Of a stretch of DNA of 64,000 bases, positions 47,181 to 58,411 are shown piece after piece (the first letter of the stretch is position 1; each line of letters opens with the position of its first letter). Location: positions 17,747,628-17,811,627 of the forward strand of contig CM042181.1 in assembly GCA_023376005.1 (NCBI GenBank). Reading direction: 5' to 3'. Source of the DNA: Doryteuthis pealeii. Taxonomy: Eukaryota; Mollusca; Cephalopoda; Myopsida; Loliginidae. The notes under the pieces are model-generated. The model had not been told where the DNA came from, did no database searches, and saw nothing but the letters and a program-made list of their open reading frames with translations. A program made the position numbers and the translations under genes.

Positions 47181-47685
47181 TACTTTTATAAGAGTACAGA
47201 CCGGAAATGAGGGGGTAGGTGGGAGTGGAGTGGAGTCATAAATAGCCAAATTTCTTGGCAGTTGCGTGAACGACGTTATTACGAGCAGACTGAATCCCTG
47301 AGTTTTGTTGATATTTTCACAGTTACTATCACCTATGAATATGCATAAATTATTCCAGTAACTTTTCCTATTTATGATAATAATCCTTTGCTTGTGAAAT
47401 AGAGGTAAGTGGCATACAGCTGTGGTGGAGGTGGTGATAACTACTGTTACTGCCAGTCATAACAGGAAATTACTGTTCCTTTTTTTGAAAAAAATTTGAT
47501 TCTGGCATCACTGAACTATTAAATCAATGGCATCTTTTGGCTCAAATTCAATAAAACATGACGCTTGTTTTCAGTAATTTTATTACATTTTATATATATA
47601 TGTTTATATATCTGACTAACTGCCTACTTGAGTAGGTTGATCTCTACACTCCCTAAAAAACAGTAGGATTTTTTTTTTAACTAAC

Positions 47686-47726
<41 letters not shown>

Positions 47727-48939
47727 TGTGTGTGTGTGTGTTATTTTTTTCTTCTTGTTAATCAATTATTACTACACAAAAGGATGAGTCAATAATTATC
47801 AGCAGTTTTTACTACATTTTTCTTTAGGTTGACTGTACTGAATTTTTGTACTTTATATATTTACCTATGATGATAACCATTGCACTGTGTGCCTCCATGT
47901 TCATACTATACTGTCGTTAAAATGCAGATAATTTGCCAATCAAAAAATATATTTTGAAGATGCACCTGTCCATACTGGTAGATAGGGCATGCCAGAAGAG
48001 TATCTGAAGAAAATGGTCCTGTACCAGATTTGAAGACCTGGAATATGAGTGATAGATAATAACTAGAAGACCTTTGCTGCAGGTGTGAAATGTGGCGCAT
48101 GCGAGGTTGGTCGCTAGTGCTAAAACCAAAGCACGTTACATGAAAAAGAAAAAGAGAGGAAAGATTTTTAGTCTCTTTTCTCTACAACAGGACAAACGTA
48201 TTCTACTTCACTTTGTCCACCCTGTTGGCTGGGGCTGAATACACCAACTGCATTTCTGCAGAGGGGTAAAGTCCCCCCCAATGGAGCCACCTGTTGGCCG
48301 TGGGTTCGACAACATGATGCAACACTCCACTTTGGTGTGTACTTAGGCTTGTTGGGTGTTTGGAGCAGACCTCTTTAATCAGTTAGCTGGACACACCAAG
48401 CCATAGCAGCTATACGAGTGCCTCAACCCATATCGCTGTTTTTTTGTTTTGGGGTTTTAAGGGGTCAATAAGACAAACGACGGGTAACAATGTAGACAAA
48501 TGTATTGAACAAAAGAATAGAAATTTACAGCAAAGAAAGTGGAGATTGCGTCTGACCAATACAGTTACGAGCTGACCGCATTTGCTTCATGTCAAGCCAC
48601 AATTGTTCCTATTACTTATAGTAGCCGTCGGTGCATTCCATTATTGTCCATAGGTTATATCACCTATAACAATATAAAATATGAAATTTAAAAAAAAAAC
48701 AAAAAACAACAAGAAGCACTGAACCCTGCTCCGACCGCCAAGAAAAATATTCATTTTTTCGGATAGACCCACTTGTTGTATTAAATATGTATTTGAAAAT
48801 GAACAAATAAGAAAAAAATGTATCCATCCAAAAATATGTAAATCTCTTACATATATTATGACTAGTAAATAAAATAAAATTGGTAGAGTGGCTTATTATT
48901 GGTATCAGCTCGATAGTGAGGGAGTCTATCCCTTTTCCC

Positions 48940-49010
48940 TGGATGATAACCATGTTCCTTTGCAACAATTTTTGTCGTACTAGAACATGTGTTAAGGTAT
49001 GGACTTAAAC
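48940..49010 (+). pseudogene. RUFY exon 3'-fragment copy 5 (duplicate of copy 3)
   Basis: Lies in the second 3-kb duplicate. Differs from copy 3 by one T lost from the ATTTTTTG run. Donor kept. Confidence 0.78.
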
Positions 49011-49152
49011 GTAAGTCAAAAAATTTTTCTCAATCGTCTTTTTTCTCTTTCCAGAGTTTTTTTTTTTTTTTTTTTTTCCCTTTTAATTTATTAAAACTCA
49101 ATTTTTTTTTTTGGCTGAAGTTATATATTGGAACAATCAAAGATATTTTCCC

Positions 49153-49220
49153 TGGACGATAACCATATCCTTGCAACAATTTTTTGTTGTACTAGAATGT
49201 GTTAAGGCATGGATTTAAAC
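49153..49220 (+). pseudogene. RUFY exon 3'-fragment copy 6 (duplicate of copy 4)
   Basis: Same as copy 4 with small deletions (CCATATCCTTGC). It follows copy 5 closely because about 230 bp present between copies 3 and 4 are missing here. Confidence 0.76.
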
Positions 49221-49522
49221 GTAAGTCCAAAAACCATTTTTCTCAATCGTCTTTTTCTTCCCTCTTCAGTTTTTTTCTTGTGTCTTCATCCAAAATTTTT
49301 TTGCACTTGTATATATTGAATATCAGATATTGAAATTAAAAAAAAAAACCCCAAAAAAAAACCAAAAGAAGCACTGACACCCTGCTCCAACCACCAAGAA
49401 AAACTCACTTGATGTATTAAATATGTATCTGAAAATGAACAAATAAGGAAAAAATCTATCCGTCCAAAGATATATAAACCTCTTATTTATATTATGACTA
49501 GTAAATAAAATAAAATTGGTAG

Positions 49523-49775
49523 AGTGGCCTATTATCGGTATCAGCTAGATAGCGAGGGAGTCTATCCCCTTTTCCCTAGCACTAGTCTAGGGAGATTGTT
49601 TTTTCCTGAAGTGGAGCTCCCCACTTACTATCACCTCCCCACTTTACCGCACAGATCAAATTACTTGATCTGTGCTACTCATGTCTTGAGTTAGTGGTGA
49701 CCAGGATTGAACCAGGAACCTTGTGATTCCTAGGCCGATGCTCTACTGACTGAACTTGTGACTACTTTAACTTAT
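49523..49775 (-). mobile_element. tRNA-derived SINE (family B), duplicate copy
   Basis: Near-identical to 46541-46795 because it lies in the second copy of the 3-kb duplication. Not an independent insertion. Confidence 0.78.
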
Positions 49776-49965
49776 CTGCAGCAAAATGAATATAACGTTT
49801 CATGTGACTTTTTGTAAAAAGAGGCCATTTGTAATGTGATTTGCACGCATGCGCAGGTTGAAGTCTTGTGATATTAAAGATAAAAATTAAAACTCCTCTT
49901 ACCTCGGGCTTGGAAGAAAATGGCGCCCGAAATTTAAATTTCTTTTATAGATATTTACCAACCCT

Positions 49966-50151
49966 TCCGCACGAGCAGGATGCGACACAAGGTCAATTTC
50001 TTAAGCGGAGTTTAACAGGTTTGAATTCAGAGTTTTCCTTCTCCTAGACCGGTTGCCTAACTAAGGTTAAAGAGCTCAGTCTGCCCTACTATTTACCCAT
50101 AGCTGGAGGGAGAGTAGGATTCATACCTTTCCCAAGGGTATTAGCGCTAAT
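49966..50151 (-). mobile_element. SINE family A, 5'-truncated, duplicate copy
   Basis: Copy of 46985-47180 within the second 3-kb duplicate. Confidence 0.72.
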
Positions 50152-50662
50152 TACTTTTATAAGAGTACAGACCGGAAATGAGGGGGTAGGTGGGAGTGGA
50201 GTGGAGTCATAAATAAGCCAAATTTCTTGGCAGTTGCGTGAACGACGTTATTACGAGCAGACTGAATCCCTGAGTTTTGTTGATATTTCACAGTTACTAT
50301 CACCTATGAATATGCATAAATTATTCCAGTAACTTTTCCTATTTAATGATAATAATCCTTTGCTTGTGATAGGAGGTAAGTGGCCATACAGCTGTGGTGG
50401 AGGTGGTGATAACTACTGTTACTGCCAGTCATAACAGGAAATTACTGTTCCTTTTTTTGAAAAAAATTTGATTCTGGCATCACTGAACTATTAAATCAAT
50501 GGCATCTTTTGGCTCAAATTCAATAAAACATGACGCTTGTTTTCAGTAATTTTATTACATTTTATATATATATGTTTATATATCTGACTAACTGCCTACT
50601 TGAGTAGGTTGATCTCTACACTCCCTAAAAAACAGTAGGATTTTTTTTTTAACTAACTGCAT

Positions 50663-50709
<47 letters not shown>

Positions 50710-51197
50710 TGTGTGTGTGTGTTATTTTTTTCTTCTTGTTAATCAATTATTACTACACAAAAGGATGAGTCAATAATTATCAGCAGTTTTACTACATTTT
50801 TCTTTAGGTTGACTGTACTGAATTTTGTACTTTATATATTTACCTATGATGATAACCATTGCACTGTGTGCCTCCATGTTCATACTATACTGTCGTTAAA
50901 AATGCAGATAATTTGCCATATCAAAAAATATATTTTGAAGATGCACCTGTCCATATCTGGTAGATAGGGCATGCCAGAAGAGTATCTGAAGAAAATGGTC
51001 CTGTACCAGATTTGAAGACCTGGAATATGAGTGATAGATAAATAACTAGAAGACCTTTGCTGCAGGTGTGAAATGTGGCGCATGCGAGAGTTGGTCGGCT
51101 AGTGCTAAACCAAAGCACGTTACATGAAAAAGAAAAAGAGAGGAAAGATTTTTAGTCTCTTTTCTCTACAACAGGACAAACGTATTCTACTTCACTT

Positions 51198-52280
51198 TGT
51201 CCACCCTGTTGGCTGGGGCTGAATACACCAACTGCATTTCTGCAGAGGGGTAAAGTCCCCCCCAATGGAGCCACCTGTTGGCCGTGGGTTCGACAACATG
51301 ATGCAACACTCCACTTTGGTGTGTACTTAGGCTTGTTGGGTGTTTGGAGCAGACCTCTTTAATCAGTTAGCTGGACACACCAAGCCATAGCAGCTATACG
51401 AGTGCCTCAACCCTATTGCTCTAATGGCAAACCCCCAATCCTATTTATTATATATGTGCTAGAAGTGGTGGCTGAGGTCTTAGTGTCCTGGGTATGACGT
51501 TAAATTGCATCTAGTGGTGAAGTTCCAATTCTGGAACTCTGGGGAGTGTGGAGTAACCCTTCATTGCCATTATTCCAAAGTCCACCCTGACCCAAAGTGG
51601 TATTACATGTTAGGGTCCCTTCTATGGGTTAAATAGAAAAAATGAGTTTTAAAATTTTGTTTTAAAAAAATTTTTTTTAAAATAATTGAGTTTAAATAAC
51701 ACAAATGTGAATACCCATTGAGGAAAATAAAACAAATTGTCTTCAGCATAAAATAACCCAACAAGGGTTGAAACGCCTCTCTATCAACCTACTTTGGTGG
51801 ATGAGCAGTCCATGACTTGCAATACTCCACTTTGGCCCTATCTTGGGCTAGACGGGCGGTCGGAGAGACCCCCTCCGATCAATCAGCTGGTCACGTCAAG
51901 CCCTAGCACCTATATGATTTTCCCAACCCTATTGCCCTTATGGCAAGCCCCAACCCCTTTTTATCATATGGGTGCTAGAAGGCGGTGGCTGCGGGTCTAA
52001 ATGTCCTGGGAATTACGTTAAACTCTATCTGATGGTGAGGTTCCAGTTTTGGAGGTTTGAAGAATGTGGAGTACCCGTTCATCACCATTGCTCCCTGGTC
52101 CACTCTGACCCGGAGTGGTAGTACCTGTTAGGGTCCCATCTATGGGTTAAATAGAAAAATGTATTTATAAAAAAAATTGTATTATCCATTAAGAATTGAT
52201 TTATTTCAAAACTTTATCAGCATAAAATGACCCACTGAGGTTGATATGCCGTAAAACAAAACAAACCAAACCAAATCTCT
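51198..52280 (+). repeat. Two adjacent family C repeats
   Basis: Copy 1 51198-51790 (GGCTGGGGCTGAATACACC to a hairpin tail near 51748). Copy 2 51793-52280 (GATGAGCAGTCCATGACTTG to hairpin near 52222). Short frames crossing them are not genes. 52285-52560 shows nothing recognisable apart from a G-run near 52308. Confidence 0.7.
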
Positions 52281-52564
52281 ATCAACCTACTTTGGTGGTG
52301 GTTGGGGGGTGGGGGTTATTTTGAACAAGTTTACTAATTTATAGAATATTTATTAAAATTTTATTTCTTGTTCTCTGCGGTGCCAATGAATAAATTTCCC
52401 ATAAATATCAAAAGTGAAACCATATATATTGTGTTTCTAAGATAACCTCTCTGGCTGAATTCCAATACTCTTTTTACACTTAAATATGAGGTGATTGTAA
52501 AGTAACTCCCTTCCCTATTTTACAAATCTAACCAACTTACTAACCAACATTTCAAATGATCTCA

Positions 52565-53335
52565 AATTTTAACATAGCCCTGTCAACTGGGGTTTAGAAT
52601 ACACTGACTGCACCTCTGCAGAGGGGTAAGACTCCCCCAATGGAGCCACCTGTTTCAACATTTCAAATGATCTCAAATTTTAACATAGCCCTGTCAACTG
52701 GGGTTTAGAATACACTGACTGCACCTCTGCAGAGGGGTAAGACTCCCCCAATGGAGCCACCTGTTTCAACGTTTCAAATGATCTCAAATTTTAACATAGC
52801 CCTGTCAACTGGGGTTTAGAATACACTGACTGCACCTCTGCAGAGGGGTAAGACTCCCCAATGGAGCCACCTGTTTCAACATTTCAAATGATCTCAAATT
52901 TTAACATAGCCCTGTCAACTGGGGTTTAGAATACACTGACTGCACCTCTGCAGAGGGGTAAGACTCCCCCAATGGAGCCACCTGTTTCAACATTTCAAAT
53001 GATCTCAAATTTTAACATAGCCCTGTCAACTGGGGTTTAGAATACACTGACTGCACCTCTGCAGAGGGGTAAGACTCCCCCAATGGAGCCACCTGTTTCA
53101 ACGTTTCAAATGATCTCAAATTTTAACATAGCCCTGTCAACTGGGGTTTAGAATACACTGACTGCACCTCTGCAGAGGGGTAAGACTCCCCAATGGAGCC
53201 ACCTGTTTCAACGTTTCAAATGATCTCAAATTTTAACATAGCCCTGTCAACTGGGTTTAGAATACACTGACTGCACCTCTGCAGAGGGGTAAGACTCCCC
53301 CAATGGGGCACCAGTTTCAACGTTTCAAATGATCT
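52565..53335 (+). repeat. 111-bp tandem array, seven copies
   Basis: AACATAGCCCTGTCAACTGG starts at 52571, 52682, 52793, 52903, 53014, 53125 and 53235. Each unit holds CTGCACCTCTGCAGAGGGG, ATGGAGCCACCTGTTTCAAC and AAATGATCTCAAATTTT. The unit is the 5' end of family C joined to a flank that also borders the transposase relic. Units differ by single bases only, implying recent expansion. Confidence 0.92.
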
Positions 53336-53645
53336 CAAATTTTATTTAGCTCCAACCTCTCAAGCTGCTCAGGAATCGCATGGACTGATCTTCCCAGGAA
53401 CTCTTGTGGAATGGCAGAAATAAATTCTTGTATTTGTCCTTTAAGCTCTTCCAAAGTTATTTTCATAGATTAGACTTGCTCCTTCAACCAACCCCAAAGC
53501 AAAATCGTCACAGTGTGACAGGCTGTTAAATCATGGCTTCTGGCCTGCCACTCATGCGGACCACATCTACCCATACATCTCTCAGGAAAATGGTGATTCA
53601 GCCATTCACAACAACAGTAGCAAAATGTGGACCACCACTGCCACC
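53335..53645 (-). pseudogene. Mariner/IS630-like transposase C-terminal relic
   Basis: Minus strand: HFPERCMGRCGPHEWQARSH, DLTACHTVTILLWGWLKEQV, a stop, then MKITLEELKGQIQEFISAIP, QEFLGRSVHAIPEQLERLEL. The order GR-G--EW--RS-DLT-C, (F)LWGWLKEQV, TLEEL---I-E-I--IP--FL--SV-AIPE-L is the C-terminal third of DD-E/D IS630-Tc1-mariner-type transposases common in animals. An in-frame stop after KEQV and frameshifts upstream of HFPERC show it is dead. Only about 100 residues remain; TIRs not seen. Confidence 0.68.
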
Positions 53646-53776
53646 CTCAACACAGATTTAATTAAATATTAAGGAACAAACATCAAAGACTATTTCTCTG
53701 AATGTTTGAGATGAGGCTTGATGATTAGTATTATCTGCATTATTTGGACTATTGTCCTCATCTTCATTGTTATCTG

Positions 53777-53818
53777 TACAATGTTTCGGCCAATGTGCCC
53801 TCCGACCTTCTTCAGGTA
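53777..53818 (-). ncRNA. Hammerhead-like motif (HH10)
   Basis: Minus strand: TAC, CTGAAGA, AGGTCGG...GGCC, GAAA, CATT, GTA. Core is present; stem II is altered and stem III weakened (CATT instead of CGTT). Confidence 0.35.
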
Positions 53819-53870
53819 TTTTTGGTTGGACTCAGGAACCTTCTTGATGGCTCCCGAGTCCGACAAGAAA

Positions 53871-53912
53871 TACCTGAAGAAGGCCGGAGGGCATATCCGC
53901 CGAAACGTTGTA
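53871..53912 (+). ncRNA. Hammerhead-like motif (HH11)
   Basis: TAC, CTGAAGA, AGGC...GCC (with GGAGGGCATATCC inside), GAAA, CGTT, GTA. Same form as HH9; self-complementary ACGU suggests dimer pairing. Confidence 0.4.
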
Positions 53913-54139
53913 CAAATAACAATGAAGATGTGGACAATAGTCCATGTAACGCAGATAATACTAAACATTAAAGAATTGAGAAAAATGTAACTGTATATAA
54001 AAAAGTTATAAATAGTTTTAAATAGGGTTTTACTTTTCAATCAGCCTGTATATTAAGGAACATACATTAAAGAATTGAGAAAAATGTAACTGCATATAAA
54101 AAAGAAATTACAGTTTAGAATAGGAAAATAAGGAGTTAC

Positions 54140-54158
54140 TTTTCAATCAAACTGTGTG

Positions 54159-54207
<49 letters not shown>

Positions 54208-54210
54208 AAT
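54140..54210 (+). repeat. TA microsatellite
   Basis: (TA)n at about 54162-54205. 53976-54140 and 54210-54360 hold nothing recognisable except a short direct repeat (AAAGAATTGAGAAAAATGTAA) at 53970 and 54070. Confidence 0.85.
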
Positions 54211-54359
54211 GACTGAGATGTTTGCCGTTTGTCTTGTTGAGTTTTGCCGTTGTGCCAAAAGTAATTAATCTTTGTATGAAGTAAATGAAGGAAAAGTGGT
54301 TGAGTTTGGGTCAGTCATGTCTCATCTCCTCAAAAGGTTGTCATTTTGGATGGAGTCCA

Positions 54360-54456
54360 ATGCTCACTCTTTCTCTTGCTCTTTCTCTCACTCTCTTGCC
54401 TTTTCTCTCTCTTTGGTCTCTCTCTCTCTCGCTTTCTATTTTTCTTTCTCCTTGTC

Positions 54457-54489
<33 letters not shown>

Positions 54490-54581
54490 TCTCTTGCTCT
54501 CCTCTTTCTTCTCTCTCTTTCTCTTTCTTACTCTCTCTTTCTCTTTCTCTTTCTCTCTCTCTCTTTCTCTTTCTCTCTCTC

Positions 54582-54618
<37 letters not shown>

Positions 54619-55115
54619 CTCTCTTTCTCTCTCTCTCTTTCTCTTTTTCTCTCTCTTCTCTTTCTTACTCTCTCTTTCTCTTTCTTTCTCTTTCTTACTC
54701 TCTCTCTCTCTCTTTCTTACTCTCTCTCTCTCTCTTTCTTACTCTCTCTCTTCTCTTTCTTACTCTCTCTCTTTTCTCTTTCTCTTTCTTACTCTCTCTC
54801 TTTTTTCTTTCTTACTCTCTCTCTTTCTCTTACTCTCTCTGTCTCTTTCTTACTCTCTCTCTCTCTTCTTACTCTCTCTCTCTTTCTTCTCTCTCTCTCT
54901 CTTTCTTACTCTCTTACTCTCTCTCTCTCTCTCTCTCTTCTCTTACTCTCTCTCTCTCTCTCTCTTTTCTCTTGCTCTCTCTTTCTCTTGTTCTCTCTCT
55001 CTCTCTAGCTTTAGCTCTTTTTCTTTTTCTCTCTCTCTCTCTCTCTAGCTTTAGCTCTTTTTCTTTCTCTCTCTCTCTCTCTCTAGCTTTAGCTCTTTTT
55101 CTTTCTCTCTCTCTG
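54360..55115 (+). repeat. Polypyrimidine (CT)n tract
   Basis: About 750 bp of CTCTCTTT words, with CTCTAGCTTTAGCTCTTTTT repeated three times at the end. The Ser/Leu/Phe frames of 220-343 residues are translations of the repeat. A T-run (55170-55193) and TA tract (55244-55287) follow. Confidence 0.92.
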
Positions 55116-55241
55116 CACTCAAAAATTCATCATTTGATTTATGCTTTTAAAGAAAAGAAAAACCCACTTTGTTTTTTTTTTTTTTTTTTTTTTTCTCTTC
55201 TGGGAATTTTTGTTCTCGGAAAAATGCCAATGATTTACTGG

Positions 55242-55289
<48 letters not shown>

Positions 55290-55559
55290 AATTCATTTTT
55301 ATTTTTTATAGAATAAACTTCTAAAGAAATGGTTTGAATATTCTTCACTTCCAAGATTGCCCTTTTGTTATCGTGTTATTCTGAAGCCTCTCGCTACAGT
55401 TTATTGGGGGGGGGGGGTAGAGTGATGTAAAATGAATAATATTAAAGGTAATGATTTAGCATCAAATTTTTAGGTCTCACATTGGGGGTATCAATTTAAA
55501 GGAGTAGTTGATTGTAATTCTCATATATTTATCTTTAAACCCTCCGGGGATTAACAGCT

Positions 55560-55790
55560 GTCTATCTGGGTGTCTTCTATTCTGGATTGGGGTAGCTGTG
55601 TCTGTTGTTGGGCTGGCATAATCTCTGTTCTTCTAGCGGTCTGGAACCACATGGGATCTTCTTGGGATCTTTCTAGCCTTGCATCCATTGTTAGTTTTTT
55701 AATTAATGAACACAAGACTCGTTGGTGTTGTTTTATCATTTATTTTTCTTTAACCTAAGTAAAGAGCCTTGAAAAGTACAGTCCCTCATC
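55560..55790. mobile_element. Possible LTR fragment, second copy
   Basis: Resembles 40060-40230 (CTTCTAGCGGTCTGGA, CATTGTTAGTTTTTTAATTAA, ACACAAGACTCG). A short family C piece follows (55829-55890). Class uncertain. 55290-55555 holds no recognised feature. Confidence 0.3.
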
Positions 55791-55949
55791 TGCCCCCTTC
55801 GAAACACCCCAGCCAGACTCTCACTGTCCATGACCTGCAACACTCTACTTAGACCCTTACTTAAGCTCTTTAACTGCCCATCTAGCCTACATAAGTTCTG
55901 AGACTAGCTGGTGTATGTATGTCCGTGAATAATAATAATAATAATAATA

Positions 55950-56130
55950 ATGTTGAATAGGAGGGTCAAACTGATACCAATTTTAATTGGTGAGTTTGGA
56001 ACGACCAAAAAAAAACTTGGAAAAAAAGACTGGAGAATCTGGAAATCAGAGGAAGAATTGAGACCATCCAGACTACTGCATTGCTGCAATCAGCTAGAAT
56101 ACTCAGAAGAGTCCCGGAGACCTGAGGAGA
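55950..56130 (+). pseudogene. LINE ORF2 extreme C-terminus
   Basis: Reads VKLIPILIGEFGTTKK, then after a +1 slip in an A-run, RLENLEIRGRIETIQTTALL, QSARILRRVPET and a stop. The pattern IP-(I/V)IG--GT--K--E-RL, RIE-IQ-TALL--ARILR-VL is the widespread LINE C-terminus. A TAATAATAA run sits upstream at 55928. 56130-56690 holds no other recognised feature. Confidence 0.6.
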
Positions 56131-56704
56131 CTTGTTATCACTTAGACTACAGTGAAATACATTCAACTAACGCTGGTGTGAAAAACTCTCATAATAATTC
56201 CTGTTCTTTGAAAATTTAGACAAAAATCCAAAATATGTTAAATATTTACTCCCTTCTCTAAGCAGCCATCAAACTGTCACCGTAAACAAAGATGTGACGC
56301 GACTCGGCTGAAAAAACAAATGACAAATCACTCGAGGAAGCTAATATAAATTCAGAAAATCTTAATAAATTGCCCGAATTGACATCCATCGCGAAAAGGT
56401 TGCATTTGTCGCCACCAGAATAGTTGGTTGCTGCCGTGAAAGTGCTTAGTCATCGCAAACGTGGCGGCCATGTTGTATCTGCATGACATTATTAAATGGT
56501 TTTCTCAAATGGTGAATTGTTTTGCAGTTCTCACATTTGAAGTTGATGGTGTTTCTATTCTCTTGGATTATTATTTGTTTTTTGTTTTTGTTTTTCTGGA
56601 AGAAGAGATGGGACTCGGAGAATGTCGTCTGCTGCTTAAGGGAAATGGAATGGTCAGCAGATATTGTATTGCTGCTATGGAAATGATGTGAATGGCGGGG
56701 GGGG

Positions 56705-57812
56705 ATTAGCGGGTGGCTATTGAGGAAGAGAGAAAAGAGGAAGGGAAAAAAAAGAAGAAGAAAAGAAAAAGAGAAATTTGGTGAGAGAAGTTGGGGTGAG
56801 AGTGGTAGTGAGAGAAGGAAAGAAAGTGATGGTAGGAGATGGTGGAGAAAGAGTGGTAGTGAGAGAAAGAAAGTGATGGAAGGAGATGTTGGGGAAAGAG
56901 TGGTAATGAGAGAAGGAAAGAAAGTGATGGTAGGAGGTGGTAGAGAAAGGGGGATAGTGAGAGAAAGAAAGTGATGGAAGGAGATGTTGGGGAAAGAGTG
57001 GTAGTGAGAGAAAGAAATTGATGGAAGGAGATGTTGGGGAAAGAGTGGTAGTGAGAGAAAGAAAGTGATGGAAGGAGATGTTGGGGAAAGAGTGGTAGTG
57101 AGAGTGGCGGAAAAGAAGGAAAGAAAGTGATGGTAGGAGGTGGTGCAGAAAGAGTGGTAGTGAGAGAAAGAAAGTGATGGAAGGAGATGTTGGGGAAAGA
57201 GTGGTAGTGAGAGAAGGAAAGTGTGTGATAGTTGGGGTGAGAGTGGCAGGAAGAGAAGGAAAGAAAGTGATAGTTGTTCCAAAGAGTGGTAGTGAGAGAA
57301 AGAAAGGAAGTGATGGTAGGAGACGTTGGGAAAGGGTGGTAGTGAGAGAAGGAAAGTGTGTGATAGTTGGTGAAGTTGGGGTGAGAGTGGCAGGAAGAGA
57401 AGGAAAGAAAGTGATGGTAGGAGATTTTGGGGAAAGAGTGGTAGTAAAAGAAAGGAAGTGATGGTTGGTTGGTGATGTTAGGGAAGAGTGGCAGTGAGAG
57501 AAGAAAAGAGTGTTAGTTGGTCAAGTTAGAGAAAGAGTGTCAGGAAGAGAAGGAATGGAAGTGATGGTAGGAGATTTTAGGAAAGAGTGGTAGGAGAGAA
57601 GGAATGGAAATGATGGTAGGAGATTTTAGGAAAGAGTGGTAGGGAGAGAAGGAATGGAAGTGATGGTAGGAGATTTTAGGAAAGAGTGGTAGGGAGAGAA
57701 GGAATGGAAATGATGGTAGGAGATTTTAGGAAAGAGTGTAAGGAGAGAAGGAATGGAAGTGATGGTAGGAGATTTTAGGAAAGAGTGGTAGGGAGAGAAG
57801 AAAAGGAATATA
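56705..57812 (+). repeat. Polypurine minisatellite
   Basis: Units of about 48-57 bp built from AAAGAGTGGTAGTGAGAGAA, GAAAGTGATGGAAGGAG and ATGTTGGGG. From 57560 a shorter, more uniform unit (GGAATGGAAGTGATGGTAGG, AGATTTTAGGAAAG) takes over, five copies. The frames on both strands are repeat translations. (TA)n/(TG)n follows at 57840-57900. Confidence 0.88.
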
Positions 57813-57847
57813 AATGTCTATATTATATTGTTATGATATTATACTGT

Positions 57848-57897
<50 letters not shown>

Positions 57898-57952
57898 ATG
57901 TGAATACTTTCAAACCCATATATAAATTGCACGATGTATATCCACATGTAAA

Positions 57953-58208
57953 AAAAGTAAAGTCGCCGGGGCGGCCTAATGTCGATATCAGCCAGACAGA
58001 CAGCGAGGGAGTCTATCCCCTTTTCACTAGCGCTAGACCAAGGAGATTATTTTAGCATCTGAGGTGGAGCGCCACACCTACCACCAGCTCCTTACTTTAC
58101 CGCACATATTCCTGTGCTACTCATACACTGAGTTGGCGGGGGCCGATATCGAACTAGGAACCTTGTGGTTTCTAGCCTAACACTCTACCGACTGAGCTAA
58201 ACCGGCCC
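57953..58208 (-). mobile_element. tRNA-derived SINE (family B), reverse
   Basis: Reverse-complement copy ending in GACTGAGCTAAACCGGCC (box A side) with CGAGGGAGTCTATCCCC at the other end. Nearly full length. Lies just after a TA/TG microsatellite and is followed by a family A SINE tail fragment (58255-58380). Confidence 0.78.
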
Positions 58209-58254
58209 CTATATCCACATCCAGATTGTTCAAATCCTTGACGAGGCCGTTTGC

Positions 58255-58380
58255 ATTTCACTAGTAGAGCAGACTGGGCTCTGTAGCCTTTGTTGGGCAA
58301 CCAGTCTAAAAGAAGGAAAACTTTGAATTCAAACCAGCTTCACTCCGGTTAAAAATTGACTGGCAAAAAAACTAGTGTCT
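58255..58380 (+). mobile_element. SINE family A tail fragment
   Basis: AGACTGGGCTCTGTAGCC, GGGCAACCAGTCTAAAAG and GAAAACTTTGAATTCAAACC match family A's 3' half; the GGGGTTGG terminus is missing. Confidence 0.6.
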
Positions 58381-58411
58381 TTATATGCACTATAACTTTT
58401 GGTTGAAACTA

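Larger units (their letters stand above)
45275..48440 (+). repeat. 3-kb tandem duplication, first copy
   Basis: Pairs with 48446-51410. Contains exon fragments 3 and 4, both SINEs, TA/TG microsatellite 47691-47741, a unique stretch at 47190-48180 and the start of a family C copy (48220-48440). 47190-47690 and 47745-48180 hold no recognised exon. Confidence 0.85.
48446..51410 (+). repeat. 3-kb tandem duplication, second copy
   Basis: Near-identical to the first copy apart from scattered 1-2 base indels and a loss of about 230 bp around 49125-49150, where the sequence is scrambled (GAAGTTATATATTGGAACAA). The left junction at 48437-48450 (GCTGTTTTTTTGTTTTGGGG) is also irregular. Confidence 0.85.
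53722..53975. mobile_element. Foldback element with head-to-head hammerhead-like motifs
   Basis: Arms ATTAGTATTATCTGCATTAT (53726) and ATAATACTAA (53953) pair through the CATCTTCATTGTTAT / ATAACAATGAAGATG stretches. Motifs are at 53777-53818 (minus) and 53871-53912 (plus), separated by AACCTTCTTGATGG and the GACTCAGGAACC/GGCTCCCGAGTC hairpin. Confidence 0.62.

Noticed and set aside
54272..55316. Long open frames (up to 343 residues) rich in Ser, Leu and Phe
   Set aside because: They are translations of a (CT)n tract in all three frames; no domain, no codon bias and no splice context.
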